Source: Maea johnstoni (Eukaryota; Annelida; Polychaeta; Spionida; Magelonidae). Taken from it: DNA of 64,000 nt. The DNA is taken from assembly GCA_963942565.1 (NCBI GenBank), contig OZ012695.1, positions 11,395,570 through 11,459,569 of the forward strand. The letters are read 5' to 3'. The translations under genes and the position numbers were made by a program. The notes below the pieces were generated by a model, which saw only the letters and a list, made by a program, of their open reading frames with translations, ran no database searches and was not told the origin of the DNA. Of the stretch, positions 42,145 to 54,195 are shown piece by piece (position 1 is the stretch's first letter; each line of letters starts with the position of its first letter).

Positions 42145-43009
42145 GGTGATGAGTACCATTGCAAAGCGAGTTATAAGCCCCATCCCAAAACACACCTCAC
42201 AGCAGCATAAGCATATTACTAGGTGTATCTTCAGGTTCCTGAGTGTTATAAGGGAGAGAATATCATAGTCAGACGTCTGTAGTCAACCCATATTCTAATT
42301 CATTTCAATATTTAAAACTTTTCACTCAAATGACATAATCTCATTACTTACGCAGGTGATGGTTACTTCAGGTTCACAGTTACCTTAGGGATATCTTTGA
42401 CTATGCCCAATAAGAAGTAATTTTTTGATCTTTTACTGCTAAAGATTTTTACAGGCCATAACATTGAAAAAATTTAGTAGGATCTCTCGTGTGTGGAGGC
42501 ATGGGAACCCCATTGATAGCAGTGGACATACCTTGCCGATCACTTCTGAGCACTGAAAACAAAAAGCAGTTGCACAAAGATACACTTCGACGATCTCAAG
42601 ATAATGGCTTGTGGTCAGGATGCTATAAATAAGTGCTAGCTATGAGCCTGTGAGGTTAACAAGTGTATTTGGTGTGGAGATTTCCAACTAAAATTTTCAA
42701 CGTTATGTAAAAATCTTCAGCAGTAAAAAATCAAAAAAATACTTTTTATTGCACATAGTAAATGATATCCCTAAAGTAACTCTGAACCTACAGTAACCAT
42801 CACCTGAGCAATTAATGAGAATATGTCATTTGAAAGAAAAGTTGTAAATTTTGAAATAAAACTATGGATTGAATAATGACAGGTGGCGATGATATTCTCT
42901 ACCTGATAACACGCAGGAACCTGGAGATACACCTAGTTATAGGATGATGCTGCTTTGAGGTGTGTTTTGGGACAGGGCTTTTAACTGGCTTGCAATAGCA
43001 CCCATCACC
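42145..43009. mobile_element. 865-bp foldback element flanked by TTAA
   Basis: Arms of about 340 bases are imperfect reverse complements. Left starts GGTGATGAGTACCATTGCAA, right ends TTGCAATAGCACCCATCACC. TTAA on both sides (42141-42144 and 43010-43013) suggests piggyBac or Kolobok. No transposase. Confidence 0.8.
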
Positions 43010-43135
43010 TTAACTATGGCAATATAATAGTTTGTATAACATTTTAAATTAGCAATACAAAATAATACCGAACTTGAGATTAAATCATAATAAATTTACG
43101 TAGGTATATTACTGTGCACTGCGTTATTAGCCTGT

Positions 43136-43551
43136 AAAATAATATTAGGAGATTTCAACCTGAACTTTCTAAAATCAGGAAGCAAGGCTTCACAAAAAAA
43201 TTGTGAACAGACCGGAACTAGGCAGCTAATATCAGACCCGACCACAAAACAGAACACAATCATCGACCACATTTACACCAATATTGATACACCAAACAAA
43301 GCAAAAGTTCTAAAAACGAACTTCTCAGACCACGACCAAATATTCATTCAAGTTGAAACATAATAGAAAAAAATAAAAATTAAAAACTCAAAAATTAGAA
43401 GAAGAAATACGAAAGTTGTATCACTTAAAGACATGAAAAAGCGGAAAAAATTACAAAAGTTGAAAAACAAAACCACAAAAAATTGGAAAAGACAAACAAC
43501 AATAAGACGTAAATGACCAACAATCTCTTGACCCCATTGACGTCTCTCTTG
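43136..43551 (+). mobile_element. Endonuclease-bearing repeat, copy E (best conserved C-terminal half)
   Basis: One open stretch encodes KIILGDFNLNFLKSGSKA, TRQLISDPTTKQNTIIDHIY, TNIDTPNKAKVLKT and NFSDHDQIFIQVET, ending in two stops. GDFN and SDH are intact. An A-rich tail of about 150 bases follows, then GACCCCA-T-TGACGTC and the end CTCTTG at 43551, followed by a T run. Confidence 0.78.
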
Positions 43552-43860
43552 TTTTTTTTGTGGAGAGAAAATATAATTTTATTTTTCCATGACCATTTGA
43601 AAGAGAAACCAAATGATTTATTTTCCCATTTTTTTGCAAAAAAACACAAAAACAACTATTTTCACAACCATATTTTGGAATTAGAAAATAAGTATGTCCA
43701 CACACCGGGTTCAAATCCTGGCCGGTGACATTTTTTTTTGTGGAGAGAAAGTATAATTTTATTTTTCCATGACCATTTGAAAGAGAAACCAAATGATTTA
43801 TTTTCCCATTTTTTTGCAAAAAAAAACACAAATTAGAAAATAAATATGTCCACACACATA
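43552..43860. repeat. Tandem duplication with embedded tRNA-like 3' end
   Basis: TTTTTGTGGAGAGAAAATAT to AAGTATGTCCACACAC (about 43554-43703) is repeated at 43734-43858. Between them stands CCGGGTTCAAATCCTGGCCG plus a T run, another tRNA-like B-box. Confidence 0.75.
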
Positions 43861-43863
43861 CAT

Positions 43864-43904
43864 TCTTACACACACACACAAACACGCACACACACACATA
43901 TATA

Positions 43905-43957
<53 letters not shown>
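43864..43957. repeat. (CA)n then (TA)n compound microsatellite
   Basis: About 15 CA units with interruptions, then about 30 TA units. Confidence 0.96.
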
Positions 43958-43959
<2 letters not shown>

Positions 43960-43989
43960 GCATCAGCTTCACTCTGATACTCGCAGCTG

Positions 43990-45375
43990 ATTGGTCAATT
44001 GCTGTTGGGTACTGGATTGTATTTCATTGCTTTTCATTAGTTGTCAATGTTAGGATCCTGATAAGTGTTGCCATGGTTACTATGGGTTTGACCTCAAGTT
44101 TACAGGTCACAGCCTCGTTGTTGTTTTTTATATCACAAGACACACAAAAAAAATAAGAAACACAAAATGAAAAATTAAAAAATTAAAATAAAAAAAATAT
44201 TTTTTTAAGAGGACTAGTGATAGTCCTCTTTATCAAATCGAAATTATTTTTTTTGACAGCGTTGTTCTCCGCCATCTTGGATCGATAGTCATGATTGTTT
44301 TCTAATCGATTTAAGTCAGCCATCGGTTTAAATGCTACGTTTAAAATTTCTGATTATTTTTGATGTATTCTTATTATGTTTTCTTGTACCATGGTTCTCC
44401 TATCGATGTATTTCATTTTTTTTTTATTCTTGTGTGTTTTTCGGCATTGTTTCCCTGTGTTATCGCAGTGTCATGATAGATGTCTTGATCGTTTTGTTTT
44501 ATCTTTTTGAATGCCATGTTGGCTTTGTGATCGTAAATCATGTGTCGGGCTCAATGTATGCGTATCTCCTCTTTAAAGCACTTCAAGTGTCTGTGTTTGT
44601 GTGGCTATTTGGCTCTGTTTGTGTACCTGTTGTCGCTATGTAATGTCTGTTTGAGTCTCGGCCTTAGTGCTCTAAGGTCTGTGTACAAAGTGGGTGCTCT
44701 TCGTCTGTGTACATAGTTCGCAGCTGGTCAAAGGTTGTGCCCAGTGGGACACTGCATGGTCAGGGGTGTACCCACCCCTACTGTACAGATGGGCATCTAT
44801 TATGAAATAACCTCCTAAACACAGCATTATCTTTTTAATTGTTGATGTTCTCACCCAAAGGTTCGAATTTTTTGAAATAAAATGTTGAAAACCGCATATT
44901 TTCTATGAATTGTGACATGTAAAAAGTGTTTTACAAATCCAAAATTAGATTTATTTGGTGTTTATGCAACATAGAAATTAACTACAATACTCACTGTAGA
45001 TATAACACCCAATTGAAAATTTGTATAATAATCTCTTGTTACTTTTGGGTTGATTTTAAGTAAAATTGTGCAAAAACCTGCAAATTTTGCGACTTATTTG
45101 TGAAGTATTGTACTCAGGAAAAAACATGATTTTTTTGAAAAAATACTTACCAATCTGTAAGGGGTGTATTGGAAATTAAAGAAAAATGTTAAAGGGCGAC
45201 CATGTGTACTTCTTTATCAAGGGGGGGGGGGACTGGAATATGTTTTGGTGAAAATGGATATAAGTAGATTTTTGGAGAATCATACTGAAAAAGTGACCAT
45301 TTCATAATCAAAATATAATAACATAATTACACCCAATTTACATTTTCTAAAGGGAACAAACATCTAGTAACATCA
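43990..45375 (+). repeat. Dispersed repeat upstream of copy F
   Basis: 43990-44200 (TCAATTGCTGTTGGGTACTGG... CACAGCCTCGTTG) is a close copy of 12738-12960. Then come AT-rich sequence, a short hairpin AGAGGACTAGTGATAGTCCTCT-like (44209-44230), and T/G-rich DNA to about 44650. Probably the left portion of the same element as copy F. Confidence 0.6.
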
Positions 45376-45379
45376 ACTT

Positions 45380-45859
45380 AAAGTAACATATGAAGCATCA
45401 TCAGCAGACATAAACATAAACACAAAAATAACAATTATAACAATATATAGGTACCACAAAACGCCAGTACAAGAATTTATAGAAGACCTAACAATGCTGA
45501 TAAAAAAGCACACAGAAAACAGTATTCATTGGCTTTGTGATTTTAACTTAGATTACAACAAAAAAGCTATTGCCAATCGCATACAACATGAAATTCTCAC
45601 ACCACTTAAGATGCACCAAATCGTGAAATATATCACAACAAAGCAACAAACATTGATTGATCTAGTGCTAACAAACGTTTCAACAAGCTTAAGTACTGTA
45701 AAATGGACATATTACTCTGACCATAACATGATCCTAATAAATTTATAAACTCAACATACACAGATAAAATTACAAAATATCTCAAACCAACAAAAAATCC
45801 ATACAGAAGGCTCAATTTGTCCTGCTTAGTCCTCTTTAAGACACAGCGTGTTTCTCTAG
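45380..45859 (+). mobile_element. Endonuclease-bearing repeat, copy F
   Basis: Encodes ITIITIYRYHKTPVQEFIED, a CDFNLDYNKKAIANRIQ block, TLIDLVLTNVSTSLS and TYYSDHNMILINL then stop. The order YRYH, DFN, SDH is that of an AP-endonuclease C-terminal half. The short tail carries the imperfect hairpin AGACAC-AGC-GTGTTT and ends CTCTAG at 45859. Along its length it is closer to copy B than to D and E. Confidence 0.72.
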
Positions 45860-45864
45860 TTAAT

Positions 45865-46360
45865 TTTTCAAAAAAAAATATTTTTTTTTTAATTTAAAAA
45901 AATTAATTTTAGTAATAACAATAAAAGATATATATTTCAATTGAAAAAAAAAGAATAAAAAGGAAAAAAATATATCCAATTTTCTTGTTGTCATTATTGA
46001 AATTCAAAGTAAGGGGGAGCTGATGACGTTATTCTCCTTGTAAAAAAGGGATACGGCCTGGTATCTGCGTTCAGCCAGCTGTATCGCAGGAGGCCATTCC
46101 ACAGTTCATCACAGCTTAAAGGTAATTACAGTACTCCCAATAAGAAGCAGAAACTATTTAGGTGCTTGACAAGGTCAATTCCTTTTATTGCTTGGCACTA
46201 AACTGTTCGATTTAGAACTCTTCAGTACTATAATCTCCCCATCAAAGTGGTATATACTTAAACAATGACAGATTCACTGTTATTTTGCAAAAGGAGATGG
46301 AATTGTTTTTGGATTACTTTGCATTTTTGATCAAAATCATTCTATTATCACTGAAACAAA
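45865..46360. other. AT-rich spacer, nothing recognised
   Basis: A/T homopolymer-rich to about 45985, then unique-looking sequence. No gene or element supported. Confidence 0.35.
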
Positions 46361-46369
46361 GTGGTATAA

Positions 46370-47154
46370 ACTCAATCAAGTCCCATCCACTTGCAAATGT
46401 CCGAACAATACATAAACATGCCAAAGACCTTGCATTTGACTTCAACATTAAGGCAACAACCGTTCTCTGTGTTGCAGAAACAAACCTCAAAATAAACACC
46501 AAAGCCCTTGACCACATAGATACCACAACCACCCAGTACACTCAAACACTATACCAAGCGCAAAATATGGCGTATCACTCTATGCCAAGCACCAGCTAAC
46601 AGAGATCAAACACATGAACACAAGCACAATGGAAACAACAACTGCCTTTGACAACAAAACACAAACATACATCACATGCATATACCGCTACCCAAACTAT
46701 TCCATTCCAAACTTCATTAATGACATCACAACAATATCTGCAGCAACAAAAATATTTAAAAAATACTAATTGGTGATTTAAACATCAACGCCCAAAGTAA
46801 GCACTCAAACACTATAGAAAAAATATGCAAAGCCGTAGGATCAAAGCAACAAATAAACCAACCAACAACAAAGCAAAACACAACAATAGACCACATACAT
46901 ACCAACATTACAAACAGACCACTCCTCAGGAGTCATAAGAACATACTACTCGGACCACGATCAGATATATATAACAATTCAATAAACAACATACACCTAC
47001 ATACAGCAGCCACTCATCCCCCTGACAAAAAGACAAAGAAGGCCAAAAAATTACAAAACCAACAAATATTAAAAAAAGAAAAAAATTGAAAAAGGTTAAC
47101 AACAAAAAGACATAACAAATGATCAACCTCTTGACGCCACAGGCGTCTATCTTG
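46370..47154 (+). mobile_element. Endonuclease-bearing repeat, copy G (longest, includes N-terminal motif)
   Basis: Reaches further upstream than other copies: NVRTIHKHAKDLAFDFNIKA and TTVLCVAETNLKINTK show the catalytic ET-type motif (AET). After frame changes come TYITCIYRYPNYSIPNFIND, LIGDLNINAQSKHS, a TTKQNTTIDHIHTNI block and TYYSDHDQIYITIQ. Tail, then hairpin GACGCCA-C-AGGCGTC (47133-47147) and the end ATCTTG at 47154, followed by TT. At least two frame shifts or stops make it inactive. Confidence 0.75.
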
Positions 47155-47244
47155 TTATTACTCCTTCTTGGAGCTCTTCTTGTGTCTTGCTTCTAAATGA
47201 TATGGCATTGAAGGACATGGGACACTGGGTTATCTTTTGATGAA

Positions 47245-47272
47245 AAAATAAAACAAAATAAAATGATATAAA
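47245..47272. repeat. Left edge of the 5S rDNA array (spacer fragment)
   Basis: AAAATAAAACAAAATAAAAT and GATATAAA match the 5S spacer (for example 50308-50333). The match stops abruptly at 47273, where a TIR element starts, and resumes at 49203. Confidence 0.8.
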
Positions 47273-49202
47273 CCCGTACGAAATGATCCCAGATATTTCC
47301 AATGTTCTTATTCTTTTCATACATATTTCCTGGTGGAACTGGGGAATGACTGTTTATGGTCCTGCAAAACTCTGTAAGTCAAGGCAATCAATAGGACTGT
47401 GCCTGATTCTATGCTTGCATATAGGAAATTATAGACAAAGTCCTACTCATGTATCACAGGTATAGGGAATGACCGTGGTTTATCACTCACCCTCCCATAA
47501 AGTTTGAGAAAAGTTGGGAGATCTGCCCATTCCATCCTATAGGCCTGGGAAGTAAATAGTTGAAATCCTTAGCCTACCCACTGATGCAGTTTGAGGGAAT
47601 GAAATGTCTAGGTTAGCTCCTACTCTACTGGGAAATGAATATGGGATATGAGTATGATGGAAAGTGCACCTTCCTACTTGTTGGAAGTAGTGATTTGGTC
47701 TATTACTACTGAGAAATGAATGGGTTGAATTCTACTCCTCTCCCTGTGTAAAGCCTGACCTGCCTTTCAACATTTGTTGCGATGTTGAAACATAATAATC
47801 TAACAGAGGCTTTCAGTCAACATGTGCATACATGAAACAATGTAGTGAACGCTGCACTTCTTCAACTTGGACTTCTTCATTTCCTTGGAGGGTAGTATAC
47901 TGCACAATTATTGAATGTTTTATTAAGATTCCTGATGTTTTGCAATTTCAAATAAACAAAAGTATAAACTATTTGTTATCATACTGACTAGTGCATCTTA
48001 AATAAGTTCTAGTTTAAATACAATGGATGAATATATATGACAGACATAGCAAGCACCCCCTTAAGACAGATGACTTCAAATCTCCCAATTTGACCTTTTA
48101 AACTGAAGTTTCCAGTACTTGCTAGAGCTGTCTGGAAGTTGGCACCATGACACAGGCAGATCCATATCTGCAGAAATTATAGGTTTTTACAACAGTTATC
48201 TTCTGAGGACAACGACTTTGTAGGAGTGTAATATCAAAGAAGAGGTAGATCAACATACCACTTCTGGAACACTTAGAAAAGAGGGGATATTTACCTACAA
48301 GAAGAGCTCATTTATTGACATGAGGTATACCAAAAGCATATATAGTCAGGTTAGTGAACATAATTACATAAAAGGTACTTCCTTTGGCAAACATTGTCAA
48401 ACACATTTAGAAAACATGAACGTATGATAATCAATACTTGATAAATATATTTAGAATGTTAATACATCATTTTCATTGCTAAATATTACTAAATCATTTA
48501 TTGATATTAATAACTCACTTATTAATTGTTAATGACTCATGGCATTTATTAATATTAAGAATTGATTTCCTAATATTAAGAAATGATTTCCTAATATTAA
48601 GAAATGAATCATTAATATTAAGAAATCATTTATTGATATTAATAAATGCTCAGCATTTGTTAATATTGATAAATGATTCATTATTGATTATGTGATTGAG
48701 ACTGATATTCCTTCCCCAGGAAAAATACTTTTCTTTAATTCAATGCATCAGGGAGATTTTCTTATTAAGAAGATGCTGTAGGAAGTAGCTGGGAAAGTAC
48801 AGGAAAAGTATTGGAATATGACACTATGAGATGTCTGGGAATAAGCGGGCAGGGTTTGCAAACAATCTGGAAATGACTAGGTTGAATAAGAAACCCATGG
48901 GATAAGTAGGCAGGAGGCCATAGCCATTCCCCATACAAGCTGGGATATGTCTGGGAGGATGTAGGGAGGGTTTCAGATTTATCTAGGTAATGAATGGGAA
49001 ACCAATGGGATGGGTAGGGGAAGGCCATGGTCATTCCCTATACAAGCTTGGAAAAGAATAGGAAATGATCCATGAAAGAGCAGCACAATCTGGGAAATTC
49101 ACTAGGAAATTGCTTATTTGCATACAAAATACAGATAGGATTCCCGGTCCTCATTTCCTCTAGGAATCCTATAGTAAAATAGTGGGAACATTTCGTACGG
49201 GA
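47273..49202. mobile_element. 1.93-kb TIR element of unknown family in the 5S spacer
   Basis: Inverted ends CCCGTACGAAATGATCCC and GGGAACATTTCGTACGGG interrupt the 5S spacer between GATATAAA and AAGCAACG, with AA the only possible duplication. Inside are many degenerate words such as TGGGAAATGAATGGG, CCATTCCC.ATACAAGC and GGGAATGAC, in loose 100-base periods (47330-47720 and 48780-49060). No coding capacity. I do not recognise the superfamily. Confidence 0.75.
48480..48690. repeat. AT-rich short tandem repeat inside the TIR element
   Basis: Irregular repeats of TTAATATTAAGAAATGATTT and close variants, about 20-25 bases each. Confidence 0.75.
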
Positions 49203-50411
49203 AGCAACGAAAAATCAAAGGTACCACTTATGGTAGCTCCAAACCTCACATAGGCTTGCACACGGAAAGGAAAGGTTTTGGCTATTAATTTTCTCTAGAT
49301 AGAATTTCACTTTACTTTATATAGGCTAAGAAGTCAAACTAAATATGGTTTGGAGGGATTCCGCCACTAAAAGTTAAAAAGTTCATTGGACCATGACTTA
49401 GTCCTTGCTCCGTTCTACCAAGTTTTGCTCCGTTCCGATGCCCCACCGCTTCGTTGATGGTTCCAACGGTTCCTATCCGGCCGGAAATTCATATACAAAG
49501 CGTTTCCACATGGTTTGGAGGGATTCCGCGACTAGAAGTTTAAAAGTTCATTGGACCATGACTAAGTCCTGGCTCCGTTCCACCAAGTCCTTGCTCCGTT
49601 CCACCACCCCAACCCTTGGTTGATGGTTCCAACGGTTCCTATCCTGCTGGAACTTCACACACGAAGCGTTTCCACATGGTTCGGAGGGATTCCGCAACTA
49701 AAAGTTTAAAAGTTCATTGGACCATGACTAAGTTCTTGCTCCGTTCCACCAAGTCCTTGCTCCGATCCACCGCCCCACCGCTTGGTTGATGGTTCCAATG
49801 GTTACTATCCAGCCAGAACTTCATATACGAAGGGAGGGATTCCGCAACTAAAGGTTTAAAAGTTCATTGGACCATTACAAATATAAATAGTTAGATTATG
49901 CAATCTAGAAGTTTAGAAATATGCCTTTTTCTCATTTTCAATGAAAAATCGGAAAGAAATGGTCATGCAATTTAAACACAGCAAAAAGTAGAGAAAGTGC
50001 GATAGTTTTCCCTCTGTTTTGATATTTTCTCCAGATTAATGGAATTTGATGGTCGGCAAGTGTGGATAGCATCTCTGTTTGATAACACTATGCATGTTTT
50101 TCATGTGTTTACCCAAAATATTTACAACCTGCAAGGAGCTTACATTTATAATTCTCAATGTTTTCTCAATTAAAAGACCTTTCGGGCAATATATACTTTA
50201 TATAGGCCAAGAAGTCAAATTAAAGCAGGGTAGAGGAAAAACCAGGCCCAAAAAAATGATCCCCGTAAGCTACGTTAAAAGTATTATAAAAACAATAAAT
50301 TAATAAAATAAAACAAAATAAAATGATATAAAGCAACGAAAAATAAAAGTGGGAAGCATGGCAATGTATGTTATAAGAAAAACAATAAAAAAATTTTTTT
50401 AAAGAAAGAGG
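49203..50411. repeat. Degenerate first 5S unit, lacking its 5S gene
   Basis: Spacer sequence resumes at AAGCAACGAAAAATCAAAGG and jumps straight to the GGTACCACTT block, so the 5S gene and its near flanks are absent. From about 49345 to 49860 a 165-bp tandem repeat takes the place of normal spacer. The normal spacer returns at TTACAAATATAAATAGTTAG (49877) and runs to the first 5S gene. Confidence 0.8.
49350..49865. repeat. 165-bp tandem repeat, about 3.1 copies
   Basis: Units start at TGGAGGGATTCCGC near 49351, 49516 and 49681, with a shorter one near 49832. Each holds GTTCATTGGACCATGACTAA, TTGCTCCGTTCCACCAAGTC and GATGGTTCCAACGGTTCCTA. It is found only in the edge unit of the 5S array. Confidence 0.88.
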
Positions 50412-50530
50412 AGCCTACAACACACAGTATTCCCAGGCGGTCACCCATCCAAGTACTAACTGCGCTCGATGTTGCTTAACTTCGGTGATCGGACGAGAAC
50501 CGGTGCATTCAACATGATATGGTCGTAGGC
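50412..50530 (-). rRNA. 5S ribosomal RNA, unit 1
   Basis: On the - strand, begins GCCTACGACCATATCATG and ends TGTTGTAGGCT. The internal control region is clear: AAGTTAAGCAAC and TTAGTACTTGGATGGGTGAC then CGCCTGGGAATAC. Helix I (GCCTAC/GTAGGC) and the stems ATGTTG/CAACAT and CGCAGT/ACTGTG pair. A T run (here interrupted: CTCCTCTTTCTTT) lies past the 3' end as pol III terminator. Matches the unit consensus. Confidence 0.95.
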
Positions 50531-51632
50531 ATTTGCTTACGACTTTTTAGAGACCAAATGCATCTCAAACTGGAAGTGTCCCACCATCATGCCTTACTCT
50601 CGTTATTTCCTGTTTCTCCTGCCCAGGAAATACTCTAGAATAACGCCAAGGCTCAGGGATCTGTCCACACGTCAGCCTATACACTCTTGGCAGTCATGTT
50701 CTCGTCCTTTGGCTTAGCACCACATTTCATTGCTGCCATCTATTCGCAGCTAGCAGAAGTGTTACCACCTCGTATCTCGCTGCCAAACTCTGGACTGTCC
50801 ATGGTCTTATGGTGTTAAGTTGTGAATATCCAGTCGTTTAAAATGTTTCAAAGCCTACACCCTCATCCTCATAATAGAACCAACTGTGACTGTCTAGGCC
50901 ATCGGTGAGCAGGGCATTTAAGGTACCACTTACGGTATCTCCAAACCTCACATAGGCTTGCACACAGAAAGGAAAGATTTTGGCTTTTAATTTTCTCGAT
51001 ATTGAATTTCACCAAATCCAAGGCGCTTTAAAGTAGCACTTTGGGCATCAGGTATTATCGGATTTGCTTGAAATGTTGGATCTAAATAGCTAATAGTATT
51101 ACAAATATAAATAGTTAGATTATGCAATCTAGAAATTTAGAAATATGCCTTTTTCTCATTTTCAATGAAAAATCAGAAAGAAATGGTCATGCAATTTGAA
51201 CACAGCAAAAAGTAGAGAAAGTGCGATAGATTTCCCTCTGTCTTGATACTTTCTCCAGATTAATGGAATTTGATGGTCGGCAAGTGTGGATAGCATCTCT
51301 GTTTGATAACACTATGCGTGTTTTTAATGTGTTTACCCCAAATATTTACAACCTGCAAGGAGCTTACATTTATGATTCTCAATGTTTTCTCAATTAAAAG
51401 ACCTTTCAGGCAATATATACTTTATATAGGGCAAGAAGTCAAATTAAAGCAGGGTAGAGGAAAAACCAGGCCCAAAAAATTATCCCCGTAAGCTACGTTA
51501 AAAGTATTATAAAAATAATAAATTAATAAAATAAAACAAAATAAAATGATATAAAGCAACGAAAAATAAAAGTGGGAAGCATGGCCATGTATGTTATAAG
51601 ATAAACAGTAAAAAAGATTTTTAAAAGAGAGG

Positions 51633-51752
51633 AGCCTACAACACACAGTATTCCCAGGCGGTCACCCATCCAAGTACTAACTGCGCTCCGATGTTGCTTA
51701 ACTTCGGTCATCGGACGAGAACCGGTGCATTCAACATGATATGGTCGTAGGC
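51633..51752 (-). pseudogene. 5S rRNA, unit 2 (variant, perhaps pseudogene)
   Basis: One extra base in the GCAACATCGGAGCGCAG region and a C-to-G change in GATGACCGAAGTT, inside the internal promoter. Both would disturb pairing or TFIIIA binding. The rest equals the consensus. Confidence 0.75.
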
Positions 51753-52855
51753 ATATGCTTACGACTTTTTAGAGACCAAATGCATCTCAAACAGGAAGTG
51801 TCCCAACATCATGCCTTACTCTCTTTATTTCCTGTTTCTCCTGCCCAGGAAATACTCTAGAATAACGCCAAGGCTCAGGGATCTGTCCACACGTCAGCCT
51901 ATACACTCTTGGCAGTCATGTTCTCGTCCTTTGGCTTAGCACCACATTTCAGTGCTGCCATCTATTCGCAGCTAGCAGAAGTGCTACCACCTCGTATCTC
52001 GCTGCCAAACTCTGGACTGTCCATGGTCTAATGGGGTTAAGTTGTGAATATCCAGTCGTTTAAAATGTTTCAAAGCCTACACCCTCATCCTCATAATAGA
52101 ACCAACTGTGACTGTCTAGGCCATCGGTGAGCAGAGCATTTAAGGTACCACTTACGGTATCTCCAAACCTCACATAGGCTTGCAAACAGAAAGAAAAGAT
52201 TTTGGCTTTTGATTTTCTCGATATTGAATTTCACCAAATCGAGGGCGCTTTAAAGTAGCACTTTGGGCATCAAGTCTTATCGGATTTGCTTGAAACGTTG
52301 GATCTAAATAGCTAATAGTAATACAAATATAAATAGTTAGATTATGCAATCTAGAAGTTTAAAAATATGCCTTTTTCTCATTTTCAATAAAAAATCGGAA
52401 AGAAATGGTCATGCAATTTGAACACAGCAAAAAGTAGAGAAAGTGCGATAGTTTTCCCTCTGTTTTGATATTTTTCTTCAGATTAATGGAATTTGATGGT
52501 CGGCAAGTGTGGATAGCATCTCTGTTTGATAACACTATGCATGTTTTTAATGTGTTTACCCCAAATATTTACAACCTGCAAGGAGCTTACATTTATGATT
52601 CTCAAGCTTTTCTCAATTAAAAGACCTTTCAGGCAATATATACTTTATATAGGCCAAGAAGTCAAATTAAAGCAGGGTAGAGGAAAAACCAGGCCCAAAA
52701 AATGATCCCCGTAAGCTACGTTAAAAGTATTATAAAAATAATAAATTAATAACATAAAACAAAATAAAATGATATAAAGCAACGAAAAATAAAAGTGGGA
52801 AGCATGTCCATGTATGTTATAAGATAAACATTAAAAAAAAAATTAAAAAGAGAGG

Positions 52856-52974
52856 AGCCTACAACACACAGTATTCCCAGGCGGTCACCCATCCAAGTAC
52901 TAACTGCGCTCGATGTTGCTTAACTTCGGTGATCGGACGAGAACCGGTGCATTCAACATGATATGGTCGTAGGC
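52856..52974 (-). rRNA. 5S ribosomal RNA, unit 3
   Basis: 119 bases, equal to consensus by eye, followed on its 3' side by CTCTCTTTTT as terminator. Partner of unit 9 in the six-unit higher-order repeat. Confidence 0.95.
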
Positions 52975-54076
52975 ATTTGCTTAAGACTTTTTAGAGACCA
53001 AATGCATCTCAAACAGGAAGTGTCCCAACATCATGCCTTACTCTCTTTATTTCCTGTTTCTCCTGCCCAGGAAATACTCTAGAATAACGCCAAGGCTCAG
53101 GGATCTGTCCACACGTCAGCCTATACACTCTTGGCAGTCATGTTCTCGTCCTTTGGCTTAGCACCACATTTCAGTGCTGCCATCTATTCGCAGCTTGCAG
53201 AAGTGCTACCACCTCGTATCTCGCTGCCAAACTCTGGACTGTCCATGGTCTAATGGGGTTAAGTTGTGAATATCCAGTCGTTTAAAATGTTTCAAAGCCT
53301 ACACCCTCATCCTCATAATAGAACCAACTGTGACTGTCTAGGCCATCGGTGAGCAGAGCATTTAAGGTACCACTTATGGTATCTCCAAACCTCACATAGG
53401 CTTGCAAACAGAAAGAAAAGATTTTGGCTTTTGATTTTCTCGATATTGAATTTCACCAAATCGAGGGCGCTTTAAAGTAGCACTTTGGGCATCAAGTCTT
53501 ATCGGATTTGCTTGAAACGTTGGATCTAAATAGCTAATAGTATTCCAAATATAAATAATTAGATTATGCAATCTAGAAGTTTAAAAATATGCCTTTTTCT
53601 CATTCTCAATAAAAAATCGGAAAGAAATGGTCATGCAATTTGAACACAGCAAAAAGTAGAGAAAGTGCGATAGTTTTCCCTCTGTTTTGATATTTTCTCC
53701 AGATTAATGGAATTTGACTGTCGGCAAGTGTGGATAGCATCTCTGTTTGATAACACTATGCATGTTTTTAATGTGTTTACCCCAAATATTTACAACCTGC
53801 AAGGAGCTAACATTTATGATTCTCAATGTTTTCTCAATTAAAAGACCTTTCAGGCAATATATACTTTATATAGGCCAAGAAGTCAAATTAAAGCAGGGTA
53901 GAGGAAAAACCAGGCCCAAAAAATGATCCCCGTAAGCTACGTTAAAAGTATTATAAAAATAATAAATTAATAACATAAAACAAAATAAAATGATATAAAG
54001 CAACGAAAAATAAAAGTGGGAAGCATGTCCATGTATGTTATAAGATAAACATTAAAAAAAAATTTAAAAAGAGAGG

Positions 54077-54195
54077 AGCCTACAACACACAGTATTCCCA
54101 GGCGGTCACCCATCCAAGTACTAACTGCGCTCGATGTTGCTTAACTTCGGTGATCGGACGAGAACCGGTGCATTCAACATGATATGGTCGTAGGC
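54077..54195 (-). rRNA. 5S ribosomal RNA, unit 4
   Basis: Consensus sequence. Its 5' flank has the CATATGCTTACGAC variant shared with units 2, 7 and 10. Confidence 0.95.
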
